Source: AWTP1-9 sp035703165
GTDB lineage: Bacteria > Bacteroidota > Bacteroidia > Chitinophagales > Chitinophagaceae
DNA: 26,838 nucleotides
NCBI GenBank assembly: GCA_035703165.1
Contig: DASSYR010000013.1
Location: 1-26,838, forward strand
Direction: 5' to 3'
In this document: positions 21,053 through 26,838 of the stretch, in pieces
Position numbering within the stretch: the first letter of the stretch is position 1
Layout of the letters: each line of letters begins with the position of its first letter
Program-made: the position numbers and the translations under genes
Notes under the pieces: generated by a model
What the model was told of the DNA's origin: nothing
The model's input: the letters and a program-made list of their open reading frames with translations, nothing else
Database searches by the model: none

Positions 21053-22907
21053 TTATTTAAATATTTTATTAATCCTACTTACATATTTTATTCTATTACC
21101 GGCAGTTCTATATATGTAGAATTTTTTTTGCGAGAAGTAAATACGATGTTCTGCTTTTATAAAATCCGATTCCTTTGCTTCAAAAATATTGGGTACATAT
21201 TTCTGGGGGTTACGGTCTATAACCGGAAACCAACTACTCTGTATTTGTATCATCAACTTATGCCCTTTGAGAAATGTATGATTGATATCATGCAGATCAA
21301 TAACAAATTCTTCCGGTTTATTAGGTGTAAGTGGCTCGGGGTTACTAAAACTTTTCCTGTATCGTCCCCTGAAAACTTCCATGGCCACCGGTAATTGATA
21401 ACCACTCATTGATAAACTTTTTGAATTTATATCAGGATATACATCAATCAATTTTACTACCCAATCTGCATCGGTAGCCGAAGTGCTGGCAAATAAATGA
21501 GCCACAATTTTACCGGTAACGGTTACATCTTTTTCCAGTGTTTCACCGGTAAAGCTTATTACATCGGGTCTTGTATAAACAAATCGTTGGTCTTCCACAT
21601 GCCATGGTCTCCATCTACTGCCTCTCCCGTAAGTCGCTTCAATGGGCAATGCTCTGTAAGGAACGGGTTTACCGGGATCACTAATAAAGCTGGCAAAGCC
21701 TGTTTCCTTAACCGGCGCCGTAAAAGAACATTTATTATCAGCGGCGGCATACAATTTTTTAACCGTTACATTTTGGGGTGGCCATTGCCGGTATGTTTTC
21801 CACTGATTTGTGCCTGTTTGAAAACAATAGGCCTCTTCAAATTTGCCATCTCCTTTTCCTTTAAGCCAATAATCAAACCACTGTTTTTGTAAATCCTGAA
21901 ACCACACTGCTGTTTTACCATCAAACGAAATTTTACCCAGGCTATCCCCTTTGCGATTTTCCAATTGCCCATGATTCCATGGACCCAACACAATATAATT
22001 TCTATTGAATGAATCTTTTTTCTCCATGTGGGAATACATCAGCTGTGGGCCATTAATATCTTCCTGGTCGTAATAACCGCCTACATGTAATTGCGGTATT
22101 TCAGGATGTGATATACAACTAAGAGGTGAATTCTTTTGCCAAAATTCATCGTAGTTGGGATGTTTCACAAAATTGTTCCACGTAGGTATTCTATTTTTAA
22201 AATATTTTTCATTCACATTTTTTAACGAACCTAATTTTGAATACCAATCAAATAAATCGTATTGTGGAAATGAAAGGTCGTCGTCAATTCTTTTATCTTT
22301 TTCTACTCCGTAGGTATATTCCATGCCGTAACTCAAGTGAAAGGCTCCGTTATGATGAAAATCATCACCCAAAATAAGTCTCCCATACAGGCTTGCTCAC
22401 TCGAAGCTTTTAATGCGGGATGCGGGTTAACCGCGCCTACCAATGCCAGCCATCCGGGATAGGAAATGTCGTGAATACCCGCTTTACCATTATTATTCGG
22501 AATATTTTTTACAAGCCAATCAACGGCATCCCACGTATCGGTACTCTCATCTACAACATTCTTAGTCTGTAAGGAAATCAACGGAGTGTGAATTTCCATA
22601 TAACCCTGGCTTTTGTATTTACCCCTTATATCCTGGTACACAAAAATGTATCCTTCTTTCGCCATGTTGCTTATATAGGAAAAGTTTAAAGGATTGTATG
22701 TATTGGGTACATCGGCTCCATAGGGTGTTCGCTTGATGAGGATGGGTAATTTTTCGGTTGCATTGTCCGGACTAACAATAACAGTAAACAGTTTTACACC
22801 GTCCGCATAGGAATCATTGTTCGGGTAATGGAATAATGAAGTTCCTGGCTAAAGCTGTGTAAAGCAATTAGCAAAAAGAGTGCATAGGGTATTAATTTCT
22901 TTTTCAT
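21053..22907 (-). pseudogene. CocE/NonD-family alpha/beta hydrolase, broken by two frameshifts
   Basis: The intact form would be a secreted X-Pro dipeptidyl-peptidase/CocE-type serine hydrolase. The frame starts at 22907 with a signal peptide (MKKKLIPYALFLLIALHSFS) but hits a stop at 22794-22796. The homologous frame (NDSYADGVKLFTVIV) continues in another register, so there is a frameshift near 22820-22860. A second slip at a T run (22371-22374) joins ACMGDLF to GDDFHHNGAF. The catalytic region is recognisable: nucleophile elbow ISYPG, acid HVGGYYDQED and GPWNHGQ. The elbow reads D-I-S-Y where the family has G-I-S-Y (codon at 22468-22470). The C-terminal beta-sandwich (FTGETLEKDVTVTGKIVAHL) is present. 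Sequencing error could explain the indels but less easily the substitution. Confidence 0.85.
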
Positions 22908-23105
22908 AGAAAATACAGGTAGGAAATTTTTATACCGGTGGTAAAATGATAAACAGCTAAATTTTATACTAGAATAAATTAATAATGTAATGATTTTGAT
23001 AATTCATTGCCATCAACTTTGTGTCCGTATAGCTTTAGTCTGGAAAAGAAACCAAAAGTTATTTATGTAAAAAAGAGGCGGTTGCTATTGTAATCTTTAC
23101 ATACT
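22908..23105. other. Spacer between gyrB and the hydrolase pseudogene
   Basis: AT-rich spacer of about 200 bases. After the gyrB stop the minus strand shows a T run (near 23075-23080) but no convincing stem before it. I see no ORF, RNA gene or clear promoter box. Confidence 0.4.
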
Positions 23106-25094
23106 TTACACATCAATCTTTGCATACTTTGCATGTGTTTCAATAAACTCTCTTCTTGGCGCTACTTCGTCTCCCATCAGCATACTAAACACTCTATCTG
23201 CCTCAGCAGCGCTTTCTATGGTTACTTGTTTTAAACTTCTGGTGTCCGGGTTCATGGTTGTGTCCCACAATTGTTCTGCGTTCATCTCGCCTAACCCTTT
23301 ATATCGCTGTATATTCACACTTTCATCTTTTCCACCACCCAGTTTTTCAATAAGGGCTTTACGTTGTTCCTCGTTCCATGCATAAGCCTGTTCTTTCCCT
23401 TTTTTTACCAGGTACAAAGGTGGCTGGGCAATATATACATATCCCTGCTCTACCAACGCTTTCATGTAACGAAATATAAAAGTCAAAATAAGTGTTGCTA
23501 TATGGCTTCCATCCACATCAGCATCGGTCATAATAATAAGTTTATGATAACGAAGTTTGGATAAATCCAGTGCTTTCGGATCGTCTGGGGTTCCCACTTT
23601 TACGCCCAGGGCAGTAAACATATTTCTTATTTCTTCATTATCGTAAATTTTATGTTCCATGGCTTTTTCCACATTAAGGATTTTACCTCTCAATGGTAAA
23701 ATAGCCTGAAAACCGCGATCACGCCCCTGTTTAGCAGTACCGCCTGCTGAATCTCCTTCTACTAAAAACAATTCACAACGTTCCGGATCTCTATCACTAC
23801 AATCTGCTAACTTTCCGGGTAATCCGCCACCGCTTAATACGGATTTACGTTGAACAAGCTCTCTTGCTTTTCTTGCAGCAGCTCTTGCCTGAGCTGCCAG
23901 TATAACTTTACTAATAATATTTTTTGCTTCTTTCGGGTTCTCTTCAAGAAAAGAATCCAGCACTTTTGAAACGGTGGTATCCACAATACCCATTACTTCA
24001 TTATTACCCAACTTGGTTTTGGTCTGACCTTCAAACTGGGGCTCGGGCACTTTTACGGAAATAATTGCGCTTAATCCTTCCCGAAAGTCATCCCCTTCTA
24101 TTTCTACTTTTGCCTTCTCAAACATCCCTTGTTTTTCACCATAGTTTTTAAATACCCGTGTTAACGCCCTGCGAAAACCGGATACATGGGTACCCCCTTC
24201 AATAGTATTAATATTATTTACATAAGAGTAAATATGTTCATTATAACTATCGTTGTAAACAAGTGCAATTTCAACAGCTACGTTGGTAGGTTCATCCTTT
24301 CCTTCAACATAAATGGTATTAGGAATCAGTGCATTTCGTCCTGCACTTTTATCAAGCATCTCCACAAATTCTACAATACCTCCTTCACTATAAAACGTTT
24401 TGGTGTAAATATTGCCATTATCATCCTTTTCCCGAAGATCGTTTAGGGTAATACGGATGCCTCGATTTAAATATGCTAATTCACGAAGACGGCCTTCTAA
24501 AATATCTTTATTGTAAACAGAGGCAATAAAAATGCTTAAATCCGGCCAAAAATGTACGGTGGTACCGGTATCTTCGGCCACGCCTGCTTCCCGAACGGCA
24601 TATTGAGGAATCCCTGTCCGGTACTCCTGCTCAAACATCTTTCCTTCACGGCGAACCTGAACGTATAGTTTGGTACTTAAAGCATTTACGCAACTTACCC
24701 CTACGCCATGTAAACCTCCGGAAACTTTGTAAGAGTCTTTATCAAATTTACCTCCTGCATGTAAAACAGTCATCACCACTTCTAATGCGCTACGCTTTTC
24801 TTTACTATGCATAGCCGTTGGAATACCCCGTCCGTCATCTGTAACACTAATAGAGTTATCTTCATGAATATTTACTATAATGTTCTTACAATAACCTGCA
24901 AGCGCTTCATCAATTGAGTTGTCAACAACCTCATATACCAGGTGGTGTAACCCTTTCACCCCAATATCGCCAATATACATTGCCGGACGTTTGCGCACCG
25001 CTTCCAGGCCTTCTAAAACCTGGATACTATCTGCACCATAATTATTGGTATCATGGGTCGCCGTCTTAATAATTTCTTGTGTTTCTGCACTCAT
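23106..25094 (-). CDS. gyrB: DNA gyrase subunit B
   Basis: ATPase subunit of DNA gyrase, which introduces negative supercoils together with GyrA. The GHKL ATPase part shows DSIQVLEGLEAVRKRPAMYIG at the start, EVVDNSIDEALAG, DDGRGIP and SGGLHGVGVSCVNALS. The transducer follows. The TOPRIM domain has LVEGDSAGGTAKQGRDR, PLRGKILNVEKA and IMTDADVDGSHI. The C-terminus has QRYKGLGEMNAEQLWDTTMNP and GDEVAPRREFIE. At 662 residues it lacks the extra insert of enterobacterial GyrB, as is usual. ParE is the alternative, but PLRGKILNVEKA and the QRYKGLGEMN ending favour GyrB. It is monocistronic here, divergent from the AraC-type gene. Confidence 0.95.
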   Translation of the reverse strand: MSAETQEIIKTATHDTNNYGADSIQVLEGLEAVRKRPAMYIGDIGVKGLHHLVYEVVDNSIDEALAGYCKNIIVNIHEDNSISVTDDGRGIPTAMHSKEKRSALEVVMTVLHAGGKFDKDSYKVSGGLHGVGVSCVNALSTKLYVQVRREGKMFEQEYRTGIPQYAVREAGVAEDTGTTVHFWPDLSIFIASVYNKDILEGRLRELAYLNRGIRITLNDLREKDDNGNIYTKTFYSEGGIVEFVEMLDKSAGRNALIPNTIYVEGKDEPTNVAVEIALVYNDSYNEHIYSYVNNINTIEGGTHVSGFRRALTRVFKNYGEKQGMFEKAKVEIEGDDFREGLSAIISVKVPEPQFEGQTKTKLGNNEVMGIVDTTVSKVLDSFLEENPKEAKNIISKVILAAQARAAARKARELVQRKSVLSGGGLPGKLADCSDRDPERCELFLVEGDSAGGTAKQGRDRGFQAILPLRGKILNVEKAMEHKIYDNEEIRNMFTALGVKVGTPDDPKALDLSKLRYHKLIIMTDADVDGSHIATLILTFIFRYMKALVEQGYVYIAQPPLYLVKKGKEQAYAWNEEQRKALIEKLGGGKDESVNIQRYKGLGEMNAEQLWDTTMNPDTRSLKQVTIESAAEADRVFSMLMGDEVAPRREFIETHAKYAKIDV

Positions 25095-25141
25095 AAAATG
25101 TTCTCAAAATCCATTAAAAATTGCTAAAAAAGTTATTCCGA

Positions 25142-25172
25142 CAAATGTACTGAAATATGGTTCTACGGCCAA
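25142..25172 (-). promoter_or_regulatory. Candidate gyrB promoter
   Basis: On the minus strand TTG (25172-25170) is followed after 20 bases by TACATTTG (25149-25142), a full TAnnTTTG match. Transcription would start near 25136, about 40 bases before the gyrB ATG. Confidence 0.5.
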
Positions 25173-25320
25173 TTTTAACAAGGTATAAAAGAGGGGTTTT
25201 CCCATATTTTTCTAAATATGGTTTGATAATTAAAAAACGGGGTATTATTTCAAAAATTTAACTCCTTATTAATCATAAAATATCACCTTGTTATATAAAA
25301 ACGGGCATTATTTATGCCTA

Positions 25321-25336
25321 TATTTTTGTAATTTTG
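25321..25336 (+). promoter_or_regulatory. Tandem -7-like boxes before the AraC-type gene
   Basis: TATTTTTG (25321-25328) and TAATTTTG (25329-25336) are two adjacent matches to TAnnTTTG, ending 10 bases before the start codon. I see no TTTG at the right distance upstream, and the leader would be almost absent. One of the two may be chance in AT-rich DNA. The rest of the 25173-25320 spacer shows no gene. Confidence 0.3.
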
Positions 25337-25346
25337 ACAACTAACA

Positions 25347-26282
25347 ATGTACCAATCTCCAGACATATTGTCTCTTGCGCACAAAAGGCCCGTAATGCTG
25401 GATGAAATGCAATTACTAACCAAAATAGAAAAGCAGATACCCGGGTCTGTGCAATATTCTATAAAACGTTATCGTCATAACCCCCAAATGGTTATAGATG
25501 ATATCGGTATGCTGGTGTATAATTACCAACCTAAATCCAAGGATAATAACCTGGAACTAAGATTTTGCATCACGGGTAATGCTTATTGTTCAGACAAACG
25601 TTGTGAAGGCGGGATATGTGTAAAAACTGGCACAAACTCCTGCAGCGATAAAGTAACTACAATTGATGTACTAACTTTTACATTCTCCAGTGTTTATTTA
25701 TCACAATTTGTAAAAGGCAAACAGATCGTTTCCAGTTCTGACAAAGTGTTAGCTTTTAAACATCATTCTTCTTTTAGTAAAATGGTGAATTTGTGCAACC
25801 GCACAAGATTGGTATTGGATAACCTGCTTAATCACACTTACAGCAAAACGTTAGAAAATATTTATGTAAACAGCCAATTGCAAACGTTACTTTTATACGG
25901 ACTGGAATGCCTGGTTGATGAAAAAGCCGAAGATAGTTTTGCGTGTAAATTCCTTGCCAGCGAAGCCGAAAGAGAAAAAATTACCAAAGCCAGAGAAATA
26001 TTATTACAACATATTGGTGAACCACTCACCATTAAAGAACTTAGCCGCAAAGTAGCTATCAACGAATGCTATTTGAAAAAAGGGTTTAAAGAAATGTTTG
26101 GTACAACTGTTTTTGACTTTTATCAAGGGCAAAGAATGGAACATGCCAAGTATTTGCTTTATGAAAAAGGGTTGAGTGTAACCGAAGTATCTGCTTTATT
26201 AGGCTACTCTTCCATTTCTCATTTTTCAACGGCTTTTAAAAAACATACGGGAATTAAACCCTGTGAGTTACTAATGCGGTAA
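25347..26282 (+). CDS. AraC-family transcriptional regulator with an N-terminal cysteine cluster
   Basis: The C-terminal about 100 residues are an AraC/XylS double helix-turn-helix: EPLTIKELSRKVAINECYLKKGFKEMFG, then SVTEVSALLGYSSISHFSTAFKKHTGIKPCEL, the signature region. The N-terminal about 200 residues lack a recognisable cupin. They contain five cysteines in 26 residues (Cys74, 81, 86, 91, 99), around YCSDKRCEGGICV, a spacing that suggests metal or redox sensing. The gene is convergent with a ferritin whose stop is 4 bases away, so an iron-related role is possible but not shown. Its own promoter region is shared with gyrB. Confidence 0.85.
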   Translation: MYQSPDILSLAHKRPVMLDEMQLLTKIEKQIPGSVQYSIKRYRHNPQMVIDDIGMLVYNYQPKSKDNNLELRFCITGNAYCSDKRCEGGICVKTGTNSCSDKVTTIDVLTFTFSSVYLSQFVKGKQIVSSSDKVLAFKHHSSFSKMVNLCNRTRLVLDNLLNHTYSKTLENIYVNSQLQTLLLYGLECLVDEKAEDSFACKFLASEAEREKITKAREILLQHIGEPLTIKELSRKVAINECYLKKGFKEMFGTTVFDFYQGQRMEHAKYLLYEKGLSVTEVSALLGYSSISHFSTAFKKHTGIKPCELLMR

Positions 26283-26286
26283 TCGG

Positions 26287-26805
26287 TTACTTTTCACCTT
26301 TATTATCCTCATTACCCCGAAAGGCCATTATGTCTCTGTCAAATAAGTACAAACCTCCTTTATCATCTCCTACCATCTCTAATTTGTCATTTAAAGTGCG
26401 TGCAACTCTTTCTTCTTCCATCTGCTCATTTACATACCATTGAAGAAAATTGTGAGTTGCATAATCTTTCTCACTAAGTGACAGGTGTACCAGTTCGTTT
26501 ATACTATTACTTACTTTTAGCTCATGCTTTAAAAATTCGTCAAACACATTTTTAATAGATTTGAAGGTTACAATGGGTTGCTCCAAAGCAGGGACTACAG
26601 CAAATCCACCACGCTCATTAATGAACCGAATTAATTTAAGCATGTGAATTCTTTCTTCGTCTGATTGCTGATAGAAAAAATTGGTAATGCCTTCTAATCC
26701 AGGCTGTATCTCCGACCACGATGCCATGGCAAGATACGCTTGTGAAGATTCGGCTTCCATTTGTACTTGTCTGTTCAACGCTTCTTGTATGGATTTACTC
26801 AACAT
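26287..26805 (-). CDS. ftnA: Non-haem ferritin
   Basis: Cytoplasmic iron-storage protein forming a 24-subunit shell. The 172 residues form a four-helix bundle. Ferroxidase ligands are visible: Glu17, Glu51 and His54 (in DEERIHM), Glu95 (KHELK), Gln128 and Glu131 (NEQMEEE). AYLAMASW and HNFLQWYVNEQMEEE are characteristic of bacterial ferritins. No haem-binding Met as in bacterioferritin is placed correctly. ATG at 26805 is the natural start; the promoter would lie at or beyond the window edge. The gene is convergent with the AraC-type regulator with no terminator between them. Confidence 0.93.
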   Translation of the reverse strand: MLSKSIQEALNRQVQMEAESSQAYLAMASWSEIQPGLEGITNFFYQQSDEERIHMLKLIRFINERGGFAVVPALEQPIVTFKSIKNVFDEFLKHELKVSNSINELVHLSLSEKDYATHNFLQWYVNEQMEEERVARTLNDKLEMVGDDKGGLYLFDRDIMAFRGNEDNKGEK

Positions 26806-26838
26806 AAAAAATGTGTTTAGAAATATAAAAAATTGCTA

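Noticed and set aside
1..26838. CRISPR array, rRNA operon, prophage or complete integrative element
   Set aside because: No regularly spaced short repeats, no rRNA sequence, and no integrase or phage structural genes were seen.

Overview
The window looks like a chromosomal segment of a Bacteroidota bacterium, most likely from the Chitinophagaceae/Sphingobacteriia side. The base composition is AT-rich. Several upstream regions carry TAnnTTTG-type -7 boxes, ribosome sites are A-rich rather than Shine-Dalgarno-like, and the exopolysaccharide operon begins with an UpxY/NusG-like antiterminator. The lineage is inferred from gene types and sequence flavour, not from a search; gyrB (23106-25094) would settle it.

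Layout. (1) Positions 1-131 are the end of an IS982-like insertion sequence. It has cut off the 3' end of the last gene of a polysaccharide operon. (2) Positions 112-13614 are one long, tightly packed minus-strand exopolysaccharide/O-antigen operon. In transcription order it encodes an UpxY-like antiterminator, Wza-like export lipoprotein, Wzc-like tyrosine kinase, asparagine synthase, GT4 glycosyltransferase, Gfo/Idh/MocA oxidoreductase, hexapeptide acetyltransferase, Wzm, Wzt, methyltransferase, a second GT4, and a truncated O-acyltransferase. A promoter candidate and a leader hairpin that resembles an attenuator lie upstream (13742-13961). (3) 14049-15191 is a plus-strand membrane acetyltransferase of the HGSNAT/NagX type. 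(4) 15266-18087 is a translationally coupled Fic-RtcB pair behind two 37-bp tandem repeats. (5) 18228-20910 is the most unusual part: a BCS1-like AAA+ ATPase, a smaller paralogue that keeps the ATPase's N-terminal domain and C-terminal tail but lacks the AAA domain, and between them about 390 bp holding a well-folded tRNA-like gene (anticodon GAA), a degenerate tRNA-like element and a strong hairpin. Upstream are short ORFs and structured segments ending in intrinsic terminators. (6) 21053-22907 is a decayed CocE/NonD-type hydrolase. (7) 23106-25094 is gyrB. (8) 25347-26805 is an AraC-type regulator with a cysteine cluster, convergent with a ferritin.

How the genes fit together. The operon in (2) would make, modify and export a cell-surface glycan. 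It combines Wza/Wzc export and regulation parts with a Wzm/Wzt ABC exporter. Regions (4) and (5) lie in the same orientation: small paralogue, tRNA-like RNAs, AAA+ ATPase, terminator, then Fic and the RNA ligase RtcB. An RNA-repair or tRNA-mimic system is the most interesting hypothesis here. The neighbourhood, the paralogy and one tRNA fold are visible in the sequence. The functional link between RtcB and the tRNA-like/AAA module is inference, because a strong terminator separates the two transcription units.
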